NCBI RefSeq assembly: GCF_932526225.1
Contig: NC_064037.1
Location: 4,794,703-4,858,702 of the forward strand
Reading direction: 5' to 3'
Length of the DNA: 64,000 bases
From: Nematostella vectensis
Lineage: Eukaryota; Cnidaria; Anthozoa; Actiniaria; Edwardsiidae
The position numbers and the translations under genes are program-made. Below the pieces are notes generated by a model, which did not search any database, had not been told where the DNA came from, and was given only the letters and a program-made list of their open reading frames with translations. This document shows positions 1 through 11,700 of this stretch, piece by piece. The number at the start of each line of letters is the position of its first letter. Position 1 is the first letter of the stretch.

Positions 1-284
1 CTCTAACTTGGTGTTTACTATGTTTAACATACCTTGACACATTCTAAAATGTTTCTCTCTAACTTGGTGTTTACTATGTTTAACATACCTTGACACATTC
101 TAAAATGTTTCTCTGTAACTTGGTGTGTACTATGTTTAACATACCTTGACACATTCTAAAATGTTTCTCTCTAACTTGGTGTGTACTATGTTTAACATAC
201 CTTGACACATTCTAAAATGTTTCTCTCTAACTTGGTGTGTACTATGTTTAACATACCTTGACACATTCTAAAATGTTTCTCTCT
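1..284. repeat. 56-bp tandem satellite, about five copies
   Basis: A unit of 56 bp starting with CTCTAACTTGGTG repeats about five times with only a few substitutions (GTTTACT or GTGTACT, CTCTCT or CTCTGT). The array runs from the window edge and breaks up after about position 284, where the sequence changes to CTCTGCCTTAG. It lies to the left of S6 kinase exon 4, so it is probably inside an intron of that gene. Nothing coding is seen in it. Confidence 0.95.
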
Positions 285-924
285 GCCTTAGTGTGTGCTG
301 TATCCTTCTGGCTTCTGATAATTGCAGCCTGGAAGAGTAGATCTAACATTAACACACTAATGGATACACACCCAAGCCAAAACACAAGATTATGAAAGGC
401 AAAAGAGGAGTCACAGCCTAATTTTTCTAATTTTGGCTTGTCATTTTATTGGGTGGACAGAAGGGAGGGGCTTCAGGGATAGGGGGACAAAAGCCCCCCC
501 CCCCCCCCCCACCCCTTTTGTAAAATACTTTGTAACAACAGGGGGCTTTCCAGAATATCTGGTTTGAGAAAGGTAATCAAATTTAAATGGAAACATGCAG
601 TCATATTTTCTTATACAACGGTTTATAACAGTTCACCTTTATAATCAAAAGTAAAAAAAAAAAATGTTCTTTTTACTAGCAGAAATGAATGGGAGTTATC
701 CTTTTATGTACATGTATGAAACTTGGAAAGAAAAATTATACTATAATTACAAGTTTTTTAATCAAAACATAACAATAACACAAATTTGGTAGAAGAACAG
801 CAGTTTATTTATCAATGCGCGTTTAGAATATTTGTAAACCAAGTCATACAATCAATCGCATATATAAAAGCTATTGAGGAGTGCAGTTCTTTAATGTCTA
901 CTCGAATTTTACCGTTCAACTCAC
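285..924. other. Presumed S6K intron sequence, no exon seen
   Basis: This stretch lies just past the donor site of S6 kinase exon 4 on the minus strand. It is AT-rich, with a long C run near 497-520 and an A run near 652-663. I looked on the minus strand for the next kinase exon (the part after the catalytic lysine) and did not find it, so the intron probably continues beyond the window. Confidence 0.5.
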
Positions 925-1581
925 CTTTTTTAACACTTTCATAGCGAATATTTTTTCTTTACTGTGTCCATGGTTCTTTTTGACTAAAAATACCTGGAAA
1001 ATAGTGCAAAATACGCGTTAAATTCGCTTACGAGGGGATTAGAGAAGGTGGTAGCTTTAGATCGTTTCACGACAATGTCCTATATTCTAACGAACCTTTC
1101 CGTATCCACCCTTCCCTAGGACTTTTAACAGCTCAAAACTTTCCGGTCCGACTTTCTCGTCCTTCGGATTAACAGTTTCTTCAGATAACTGGAGGGTTTC
1201 CATCCTGTGAAACAAAAACAGAAATTTTATTATGTCGACGCAATCGAAACTTCTACACGATGGTGATTGTGGTGAACACAGTCGAACCGGCGTTTTGGCA
1301 TTTCTCTCACCTCTCATCTCCGTCCATCGGTTCATCGTAAACCTGGCCCTGAAAATAGACCCTTCTGTTAATAGGTATACCCTAGACACTTATCGGATGG
1401 CAAACAAACTCGTGAAACTCGATCAAAGGGGCAAATAATCGCGCCAAAATCGAGTCATTCGCGAAGACAACGCAATGGGAATTTGACATGTTACCTCGTC
1501 AAATTCATCATCACTGGATAATTCATCCTCTCCGGCTGCCAAAGCCACATCGTTAATATCCGGGGGAAACACCTCAGCCAT
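925..1581 (-). CDS. RPS6KB1: p70 ribosomal protein S6 kinase, first four coding exons (partial)
   Basis: Exons on the minus strand are 1495-1581, 1311-1348, 1096-1204 and 925-993. All have AG/GT borders and matching phases, giving an unbroken 101-residue N-terminus. S6 kinase is an AGC-family Ser/Thr kinase that acts below TORC1 and phosphorylates ribosomal protein S6 and translation factors. The start MAEVF matches the family's MAGVF. An acidic stretch follows, then FELLKVLGKGGYGKV, the glycine loop at about residues 72-79, and IFAMKVLKK with the ATP-binding Lys at about 97. The acidic linker is coded by a 38-nt exon that is easy to miss. The TOS position near residues 5-9 reads FPPDI instead of the vertebrate FDIDL. 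The rest of the kinase domain lies outside the window to the left. The gene diverges from the GPCR, with 6 kb between them. Family identity is very likely; an S6K1/S6K2 distinction does not apply to a single invertebrate gene. Confidence 0.93.
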
Positions 1582-4500
1582 TTTCCTTTAGTTAAGACAT
1601 ACAATCGGTTAAAAATACGCTAAATTCTGGCTCTAAAACTTCGATAAAATTTCCTAAACTCTGAGTTTTCGGAGTAACAATGAGCTCATGGTCACCAATG
1701 TTCTGATTGGTCAAAAAGCAGTCACATGGTATACGAGTATACCGCGTGTGAAATTCGTGGGTCTGAAGGCCAAGGTTTAATAACTTCGAAGATACTTTCT
1801 CAATTTATACTTTATGGTGAACCCCTTTCTAAAGATCACTCTCAGCTCATTTAATGGCTGGCTTAGATGGACTTGTGGTCGATTCATCATGTATTTTGTC
1901 AGCACACGTGCGCAAGTGACCATATAAAGAGAACGCGTGACAAGCGATAAATGACTCACGTAACACGGATCACGTTCTTCGATATTTTAGAACACATTCT
2001 TCAATATTTTATTCACAAGTTTGATGTCATCGAGCAAATAAGTTCTATATTGTCAACCGATAAAATGTAAAGCACGTTCTTAGATAGCTGGATAATTTGC
2101 ATTTTGTTCGCCCTTCCTACTCATGTGGCTCCCTGATCCTTTCAGTCACGTGTAGGCCGTCATTCTTTTCGTCACTTTTGTGCCTTTGCGAGTACTTTAC
2201 CCTGAGAACCTCAAATAAGTAATTTAAGTGCAGAAATCGCGCACATTTTCCACTATCTCACCTACACATTTTTTTTAAACCTACCGATTCTGATGATTAC
2301 TAGACTGCACACAGGCGTTAGTGTGTGGGCCGAGCGAGTTAGAAATACCCTCGCGATAACAAGAGCGAGGGGATTTCGACTGCGTGCGAAGCACGCCCGG
2401 GCGCGGCCCTAAGCCCCTCCAACTGAAACCGCGCGCCACAGGGCTCCTGAACACTCGGAAAGCAGCACAAAGAGAGAGCCTGTCCGCAGGCTAGATGATT
2501 CCATTCAGAAAATTGCAACAATTTGCCGGGAGCATGTATGTGTCTATCAGATCACATTAACTATAAGCGAGAGATGTACACTCTCTTCACTAACAGACAG
2601 TGCGCTTGTCACGTTAGGTAACCAAGCTTATTTGGTAAGGTAACATAGGTAGTCCTTACATCACTGAGATGCACACAAATTTTTCACTTACAGGCAGTGC
2701 GCTCTGCAAATAAATCGTTGCGCACTGTTCAGACGTCGTTGGACGGGCAGTGCGCACTGGACAAAAGCTATATGTGCCTAATGCGCGTATTGCTCAACCG
2801 AGACGAGAGTGCGCTCTTTACATAAATCCTCAGATAGCCCCATGTACTTGAGAGTGTGCGCTCAAAACTACGCGAAATATACATACTTTGCCAAGCAGAA
2901 GGATTACCAAGATTACCCAGTCCGAATCGTGAAGGCTTTTCCAAACAAATAGTGGCAAGTCGCATAAAAGTGGAGGGTAATTAATCGCAAAGAATTCGCA
3001 AGAAAAAAAACAGTACTAACGTCACACACCTAAGATGAAATGTAAGCGTTGAACAGAAATTGATGAAGTTCTGTTTTTATATTTAAAAAAAAAGACGGTG
3101 CGCATTACATTGTGGGCAGTCCAGATATCAACAACAAAGAGTGTGTACTTTGTAATTAAGGTTTTTGTTAGTGGGACAGAGAGCACTGCAATAAAATGAT
3201 CAGTGGTCAGCCCTTTTAAATGCTGCTCTTCGCGATTTTCCTTGCCAAGATAAGGTATGAGTTATAGTTTATAAAGCATTTATACATCAATCAAGGGGAG
3301 AAAATAATTAAGTTGTTAACTTTGTTCCACAAGCTTTTTAACTTGTCAGATCATTTGCTTTGTGGTGTTTGCCCTGTTGTGTTAAAGCTGTAAAAGCAGC
3401 ACTTTTTTTAGAGAAAGTATATATTGCTGCCTTGGTCACGTTTTAAAACACCTTTTACATCATTTGGTTAAGCATTCATGTATGTTTTTAGCATTATACG
3501 ATATACCTAGATACAGTCAAAGAGTGCTCACTTGAATTCTAAGTGTAGATCATTAAGCATTTTTTACTAAATTCAATAAATTGCCTTTTATCTTTAGAAA
3601 CACACTTATGAAATAAAGGGCTTCAATTGCAATGAAGGCAGACATAGAAAAAATAAATGCGGGAGACTAGCTATATTTTCATAAATAATTCTACGAAATT
3701 TAGACGCAGGCAAAACTAGAGGAACGTTCAAGATACATCTTAAAATAAATAAATTAACGATACGATTATCAAAATCGGTTAGAAACGATGATGAAACAAA
3801 CTGTTCGTGAAAAAAAATTAGTTTGATCAATCGCCCGAAATCGCCAAACACTTAAACTTTTACGTGCAAACTGCGGAAAGTTTAAAAAGTTAAGTGTTAA
3901 GAGTCTGTTTATCATTAGGGCGATAGCGAAAGGTAAGTGATCCTCGACTTTGACACACGAACAAGTGCAAGTTATAGTCATTCGATGTTTGTGCTCGACA
4001 AGTTATCAATTGAATTGGCGCTTGCTGGTACGTCCTTTTGAAACTGCCTTAAAGAAGGCCAATCCCGCCGCAATTTGACACTTGCGCACATAACCGAGCA
4101 ATTTCAAGGATCCACTTCCATCGTCTGGTTCAAGCAAGTAACTGGTATACTTTCCAACAAATATCGTATATACAATATCGAACCTCAATCATGGATGGTT
4201 ACTTTGGCGTCTTCTTGCAAAGAATGATTTGTTTGTTAAATGTAATCAATAACAAAAAAAGTCGCCGACCGACATTCTTTAAAAAAGATCAATCCACCTG
4301 ATAGATCTCAATAGTTATCATCATGATTGGCGCATTGGCCGTTTAGTTAGGTGAGGCTTTTCCCGTAGCAGTCTAGTAACAAGTGCTGTTGAACCACAGT
4401 TTCTTAGACTGCATTAAAAAAGAATTCCTTTTGTTGCTAAACAAAATGTGTGGCCCCAAGAAGCGCTGAAAGCGTTACGCTCTCTATGTAAAGTTATATC

Positions 4501-7500
4501 TTTGTGCCTTATGTGCTTATTGATTTTCTTGAGGCGAGACGCTTATTTTGAAATTTCAGACATCAAATCTAGACGTTTGATCTGCTTGATAATAAGAAAA
4601 AGTGTAATTAGTGTAACTAAGACGCCTTTTCTTGGGTCCGCGTTACATTTATTCGGGGGTGAGGGTAACTGAAAAAAACTGTGACGAATTTCTGTCCTCG
4701 TCCAGGTGAAGGGAAAGTCGCTTCAGCCTTGGTTTGGCTATTAATGAAAACACAGAACCGCTGCTCGCTTAGAATTTTATCTCAAGAGCCCGCGAAATGC
4801 AGATAACGTCTATCTGCAATGGAACTGAATAACTGAACAAAGTTTCCTGTAAACTCGATTAAACAAAAAACTATGAAATGGTCTAGACTAACGAGTCCCG
4901 CGTATATCATGTAGGTTTACACTATAAATACAAAGCAAACTCGAACTCGGAGAAATCGACTTCACTATTAGGGAAATGAACAGAGGGGCGTGGCTGCACT
5001 TCTTCCCACAGTTTGCGTGATGCCCCTGTGCCCTGCTTTGTTATACTGACGGTTTTTAATCATTAAATATGATTCCTACTGCCTCGAAGTAATCTCCAGC
5101 ACATTTTGCCCCGTTTACTTGAGCTTCCCCTCACTCATCAAGAATACAAACTTTGATCCACTATGATTCTCAATTAGGCAGGTATAATTATTGAATGAGT
5201 TACATCCTGTATCCAATGGATTACAACAATGATGATTTCAATGAAATAATTATAGAAATCGCTAAAATAAATCTTCAACCCGAACTAATTCAAGCCCTAG
5301 CTATTACTCGAACTGATGGTTATTCTCCAATGTTCGATTTAGCAAGATTTTATAGTATGTATTTCTGGAAGTGAAATTCATGCATACATAGATTTGTGGT
5401 TACCACTTTGGTGTAAAAAGCAGGAAACATTTTAAAGCACAAACAGATGCCGACAATCGTTGTTACTAACGTAGGGTGTGAAAATTAGAAAATGGCTAAG
5501 CTATATTCAATTTACTTGATGAATGATCATTCGGAATGGCAATGAAATCGTTTCCAGACGGAAACACGCTCCAAATTGTTAAAAGCCGTCTATTAGGTTG
5601 AGTAAAACATGACAGATTCGGGAACGTAGGAAAATCCAAAGATTGTGTGTAAAGCTTAACTGCGTTAAGCCTAATTGTCATCGCTAATTGATATTTTAGC
5701 AGTGTAGTTGATTTGAGAGAAGAGAGAGTAACTCTAACCGCACCTATGGTTATTTTTCGTAGTGTTATATCCCTAAAGTACTTAATCCTTTTTGAAGTAA
5801 AAAAAACCACTTATGCTTTTACCCTGTCTTTAATCCTAACAGGATTGTTTTGATTGAAAAAATAAATGTAGGCAAATGACTAAGAAATGGCCTTGCCCAT
5901 CGAGAACTCATTTTCAAAATGTCACGGATAGGAAAGAAAAAAACAATGTGTTGAATGAGATTTGATGTGGAATCAAAGTGTGGAATACAATGTCTTCAAA
6001 AAGTTTCGCCATAATGTAAAAACAAACACTGAAAGAACCGTCTTCAATTATTTCTAAAAGTCTTTCCTTTGACCAGCCGCCAATAAGTGCAAAAGTAAAC
6101 GCGATTTTTAGTCAAGCGATGAAAAGCATTTCTGGACCAAGGACGGATTTCTGCACAAAGAAGGGCTCAAATTTTAATCAACCTCTTGGCATTATCTTAG
6201 GGTAAAATGTCAACACGTATTTTATTTGTTTGTCTCTGATATACCAAATCTAATTGAGAAGAAAACGTTAAAACTTTTATTAATCAGACGGAATTCCATA
6301 CCTTAGCTTATAGACTTTCTACCTTAAAATCTAACCAAGAGTCTTACGTATCTAGGAGTACCCAAAGTAGCCGTAATGGGATAAAATAAAGTCTTTTTGG
6401 ACAATTTTGACAGCGGATAGCTTCTATAATAAACGGATGATTTAAGACTACTTTTAAAAAAACGTTCTTTTTATTTACCGGAGGCTTTCTATTCGGAACA
6501 AGGTGGGATATGCGACAGTTATTAGCGTTTTACAAATAGGATAGCTTTATATTGAAAAGCAATTACAAGCCGTTCGTTTCATTAAATAACAAGGGATGTT
6601 TGTAGTTGCGTGCCAGTGCCATCGCAAGAAACCATGGGAAAATCAAAGTGGGGGGCAATATTTTAGTTATGGTAAAATGTTATTTTTAAAGATATCAAAT
6701 ACATTTTGTAATCATCAATTTTCCTCTTGTGAAGAATATTGCGAAATCCTTTACTTGGATTTAACTTTATCGCCGGGTTTAATCTTCTAAATCCTCCACG
6801 TTTAGATCCTCCATCTTTTAATTCCTTCCACGTTGATAAAAATGCAACAAAAGACGGGGAAAATCCCCATTAAATCAATTTTTTTGAAAAATGACGCCAG
6901 GAAATTCTCCAAAGAAAGGATAAAAGTGAAGTGATAGCCACTTGAAATGGGATTTTATATTTTCAGTTTGGTTCTTTATCCAAACAAATATGTTGGTCAA
7001 CGTCATGATATATTGAATGGAAACCTTGTTCTAATTTGCCCACGAATTTTCGAAAAATAAACAATACGCACTTTCAAAACAGCAAGCCCACCTAGGAAAA
7101 TAACCCTGATTTGCCGATCAATATGATTAGGGGCGTTTGACGCAAAAAAGGCCGAACAGATAGGTAAACTAAGGCAGTCATATTTTTTTAATGGTAATAT
7201 TTCAAGTTGAAGATCTCAAAACTGGTGACGCGCATTGGCGGACGCTCTGACATTGGCGCTGATTGTCCACCTGTCGATGGATCCCACTTTGAAATACTCT
7301 CCGACAGCCAAACGCACATGAACGGAAAAACAAAAAGATCTCAAAGATACGATGACGTCTAACGAGGCAATCGCAGATTTATCGAGTAAATCATAAACAT
7401 CATTTGCCGTACTGGCAAGCCAGATAAATAGGGACAGATCTCATGCGGAACAAACGCATTTGGAACTCGTCTTGTTATCGTCAGGAGCATGATGAAGGAT

Positions 7501-7682
7501 TTTTTTCACAGATGAAACTAATGACTATAAAAAAAAACGGGATAAAATAGAGGCAAGCGTCAGGGAAGTCAAATTAATACGTGTTTCTGAACAAGAGGAA
7601 AATTAGGCTCGTAGTTGTGATTTTTGACAAAAAAATCGCCTTGATTTCCCTGACTCGCTAATTTGCGTGAAAGGCAGAAACA
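1582..7682. other. 6.1-kb divergent intergenic region
   Basis: This region separates the minus-strand S6K start from the plus-strand GPCR. The first part must hold the S6K promoter; an inverted CCAAT (ATTGG) lies near 1704. A GC-rich patch at about 2320-2500, containing the palindromic GCGTGCGAAGCACGC, looks like part of a dispersed repeat. Otherwise the sequence is AT-rich and its open frames are short and without recognisable domains. The one I list separately is at 5195-5374. No tRNA-like fold was recognised. Confidence 0.5.
5195..5374 (+). CDS. Possible 59-residue ORF or first exon, unknown
   Basis: An ATG opens 59 codons ending in TGA. The product is acidic at the start (MDYNNDDFNE) and ends hydrophobic and aromatic (ARFYSMYFWK). 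Its composition looks more protein-like than the neighbouring frames. A consensus-like donor, GTATGT, sits inside it just after codon ...FY near 5355, so it could be a first exon instead of a complete small gene. I recognise no family, and no downstream exon was found before the GPCR. It may be chance. Confidence 0.22.
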   Translation: MSYILYPMDYNNDDFNEIIIEIAKINLQPELIQALAITRTDGYSPMFDLARFYSMYFWK

Positions 7683-8729
7683 ATGAACAACTCTGACGGT
7701 ATGGTTTTAGAACATCCGAGCTTCACAAGACCTCTAGCCCTGACAAGCGCTATCTGTCTATGTATCCTATCAGCCATAACCATCACAAGCAACATTTTAC
7801 TGCTCGTTGCCATATGGAAGGATCCGCTAAAATGCTTCAAATCCGCCGCCACGTATTACGTGGTTGGACTCAGTCTCGCGGACCTTTGCACTGGACTTAT
7901 AACGGAACCATTCTTTGCAGCAGCCTACTTTATCACTTTCCTTGAAGGCAAAGTCGTCTACAGCGGGGCGTTGGGATTTGTGTATCGCGCCGGCGTAGCA
8001 GTTTCTGGGGTGGCACTCAAGTATTCGTTTCTTGTTATTTTGGCGTTGTCTTGGACTCAGTTCGTGGCGATCACTTGGCCTCATAGCTACAAAAGATTTG
8101 TAACCAAGCGCAAGGTTCTCTTTTTCATGGTTGCGGTTTTCTTGTACTTGGTGCTGTTCACTTCAGTCCAACTGCTGAACATTTTTAAGATAATGACATT
8201 CCTCATTGTAGACTTGACGCTAAACACTACCTTCCTGTGCGTTAATTTATTAGTAATTTCTGTCCTCTTGATCGTCGCGTATCGTAAGCGCACCGTTTCC
8301 AGAGCAGCGACTTATTCGCAATCGACGACTCAGGGCAAAGCAAACGGTGGTGGCGCGCGCGAGAGAGCTATAGACCACCAGTTCACTATCGTTAGTATCT
8401 ATTTGGCAGTGATCCTCCTCCTCACCGCGCTCCCGCATGTGATCTTAGCCTACACCTACCTCTTCACCCATTCCACCCTGACCGTGAAGCAGAACGAGCG
8501 AATCCAAATCGCGCTTCGCATCTCCGATATTCTCTTGTTTATTAAGGTCTGTCTTGATCCCTTCGTCTACGCATGGCGCTTGCCCGCCTATAGGAAAACT
8601 CTGGCGACAATGTTCTTATCACGGAATGGCCGAAGCGAACAGGAGCGAATGGAGGGGATGAGACTAACTGGACACGATCAGCTATCTTCGAGCCCCAAAC
8701 AGAAAGCTCAAGCAACGTTACAAGCTTGA
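7683..8729 (+). CDS. Class A (rhodopsin-like) G protein-coupled receptor, single exon
   Basis: This is an intact 348-residue ORF with seven hydrophobic segments at about 18-46, 56-84, 97-128, 144-164, 172-200, 234-262 and 276-300. Class A marks are LSLAD in TM2 (Asp 67), Pro 251 in TM6, and DPFVY at 292-296 in TM7, standing for NPxxY. A possible N-glycosylation site (Asn 3) lies before TM1. There are departures from the family: the E/DRY box after TM3 reads WTQF (about 124-127), TM4 lacks its usual Trp, and no Cys is seen at the top of TM3. Intronless receptors of this kind are common in large anthozoan GPCR expansions, where ligands are mostly unknown. I chose ATG 7683 because it is the first in frame and leaves a short extracellular tail. 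Ligand and G protein cannot be told from the sequence. Confidence 0.88.
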   Translation: MNNSDGMVLEHPSFTRPLALTSAICLCILSAITITSNILLLVAIWKDPLKCFKSAATYYVVGLSLADLCTGLITEPFFAAAYFITFLEGKVVYSGALGFVYRAGVAVSGVALKYSFLVILALSWTQFVAITWPHSYKRFVTKRKVLFFMVAVFLYLVLFTSVQLLNIFKIMTFLIVDLTLNTTFLCVNLLVISVLLIVAYRKRTVSRAATYSQSTTQGKANGGGARERAIDHQFTIVSIYLAVILLLTALPHVILAYTYLFTHSTLTVKQNERIQIALRISDILLFIKVCLDPFVYAWRLPAYRKTLATMFLSRNGRSEQERMEGMRLTGHDQLSSSPKQKAQATLQA

Positions 8730-11700
8730 ATTAAACAGTAAACTGGAAGAACAGCGCAATACTGACAATAATTGTAATCGCCCTAGTGTAAAAGTCGTAT
8801 CTTTTCCGTTAGCGTAAAATTCTCATTATTCTAAACGTCGTTTTGTTTGCTTAAAAGGACATAATCACATTGAATCCTTATTGAAAGACAGAGGGACTGT
8901 ATCGGTAGACGTCCATCTCCAGTGTAAAAAAGTCTTCTGGATAGAAATGTTTATAACAAATATTTAAAAAATATTGTCGAAAAAGTTTTGTTTCTTATTT
9001 AATCGGCGTTTTTAACTCACAATGTGTTGCATTTTTTTTTCTTTATTTTAATCTTTTAAGTAAGATGAACACTAAAACGCTTTTTCACCGTGAGAATACG
9101 CGTTATAACAATATAGGGGGCTTAAACATGAATAAGATTCTTCCGCGTGGGTTCTAGTAGAATGCTCATATGTTTAATCTTCGATGTTGGACTATGACAT
9201 GTTTGCCAAATGGCAGACATAAAAAATGTCATTTAACCATTTCAATAACCAGCTAAATGAAGAAACAGTTCAAGGAGATTTACTGCCTTTGCCATAAAAA
9301 CTGAATACTAATAGGATAGTCTTGTCGACATCCGCAATGTCAAAGATAGAGTTTAGCAAAGAGATTATAATCCAGGTTATGTAATAAGCAATGAATTATT
9401 GAGAACCACCAAAAGGCTTTTATTAGTTCACTTGTAGCGACAAGTTGGCGAGAATCGCGCGTTTGCGAGACGATAATAAAGCTGACGCTCAGGTTAATGT
9501 GAAAAAAAAAAAGATTTAAGCAATGCTCAACATTATTAGATAAACGTTTCCCCCTGATCTTCCCACTTGTAATTCGAAGTTTTTTTTCTTATTATTATTG
9601 TCTTCTGTTACTTTTTTTTTCTCACTGCATTTGCCTGTAAGCGGAAACCTCCGTCAAACGTTTATAAACGATTCTCAAATTATTTCCTTTTAATTTGGAT
9701 ATGTAATTCGCCGTGAAAAGCACAAGAAAACATGTTTTCAATTGCATATCCGGTTTCGTGCCAACGCTCCATCGCTATTGAGAAGATTTGGTTATTCCAA
9801 CCAGTAGAGCGGTTTATTCCCCAGAGTTTGAACTAAATGATGTCTTGAAAATTTCCTTCAATTTCATAGCAAGGCTGAATTCAAACTCTAATTTACCGAG
9901 CATCTTAAGTTTTTACTTTAAAAGAAATAATAACTATTCAGTATGTTATATTAAATCAATATTTATCCGATATATGCTATACAGCTGACAATACCTTTAT
10001 TTTATGACTTACATCAAGAGAAGGAAAATGATAAATTAAAGCCATTATTACGTAAAGACCATTTGACGTTGTTGTATGATTTTTGAGCAATGAGTGCAAC
10101 GTCTTTCTCTCACTTCTTACAAATAAATCATACAGCGTCCTAGAAAAAGCTGGTATTGGCAAAGATAAAAAGGATTTGTTCCGCAAAATATCTCTCTAGC
10201 AGCCTTTTTTTTTTTTTTGCTAACTGGAAAGATGTTAGACCCCTCTGTTGCTGGAAAAAATCGTCCCGAATAGTTCCGCTGGCAAAGTTGTGGAGTCGAA
10301 CTAGTTGTGCTGGGAATATTTTTTGGCGCTGAGCGGGATGCTTGCGTGAGAAAAATCGCTCCGATCGGTTATACGGGCAGTTATTCATGTGCTAAAATGC
10401 ATAACCACTGGTGACTGGGAAAAAAAAAAAAACTAACCAATGCTGGCCGTGAAAAAAAACGGAATCCCTCCTGGGAAAAACGAACAGATAATGTTTTCCC
10501 AGAAACTTTTAATAAAAATGGATATTTTCGGCATCAGAACATATTCAAACAACGAAATATGCCATTTTAACGTGTTTCGGGAAAGGGGTTGTATTCCCTT
10601 GTCTTTATACATGCCCCTCCCCCCTCCAGTTGATTCGGTGAATGGTTGCCAGTGACAACCAGTTATACAGTCATTCGTACGAAATGTTTAGTCGTTTTCA
10701 AGATTGATAGCACACATATTCGCTAGGAGCAGCAGAACGTTGATAATAAGAAGCCGAAATTAATTACAGAAGATGAAAAAGATGTAGAATTTTCACCGCC
10801 TTCTATCGAATATGCTAATCGAATATACCCAAATGTTTGCCAAAATGTTTGTGTCCCTTCGGTTAATATATATTCTTGCTACTTGAGTACATCGTAAGAC
10901 TTATCTAAATCGTAGAAACGATAACTAATGTTGTCATCAATAACTGACTTAACGATTGTCAAAAATTAATGACAAAATACCAGCAATATTATTAGGAAAT
11001 AATAAGAAAAAAAATACTTTAAACTATGACATTTATATCATGGTTACAATTTTCAATACCTAGACAATTACTTTCGAAAATGATTTTCGCCAGATATAAT
11101 GTAAACTTCGCATATTGCGCACAGCAGGAAAGCACCAAGACCAATTAGTGTCTCCATCTCTAGTAATTATGACGGTCTTGAAACACCAGGTCAAAAAGCT
11201 CGTTGCTGTGGGGCAATAAATACCGTTAAAACACCAACGTACTCATTGTCCCTTTTCACGCTGGTTTAGAGGAAATTAAAAATAGTCCTTCTTATTCTAA
11301 CAGAAAATCTTTATTTATAAAGTCACAAGTCACGTAATATTGCTTTCTCTTTGCTGATTGCTCACAAAGTGCCTAGATCGCATTTGGTATTATCAAAGCC
11401 TTTAGTGTCATTTGCGTAGCGCAGGACACAAATTGCAATGACTTTTAGAATGTATTGGTCGTATCACACAGGAGCGGATCTAAGATTTTAGCTCCCATAC
11501 CTAAATCTACCACTGCATCATCTCTTATTCATCGTAATCTTGGTCATATTTACATCACTATTAATACAGGGCCGTAGCAGGGGGTGGGGCACTTAGGGGC
11601 ATGTGCCTCCTAATGGGGGCGCATTTATGGGGAGGCAATAACCAGGATCTCAGGCCTTAGTCGGTTACGCCACGCACAGCTAGCTGAGACGTAGACTAAA

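Noticed and set aside
1087..1389. 100-codon minus ORF as a single S6K coding piece
   Set aside because: Only its last part is exon 3; the rest reads intron and, in the wrong frame, the 38-nt exon.
8250..8438. Short minus ORFs under the GPCR
   Set aside because: They are shadows of the receptor reading frame.
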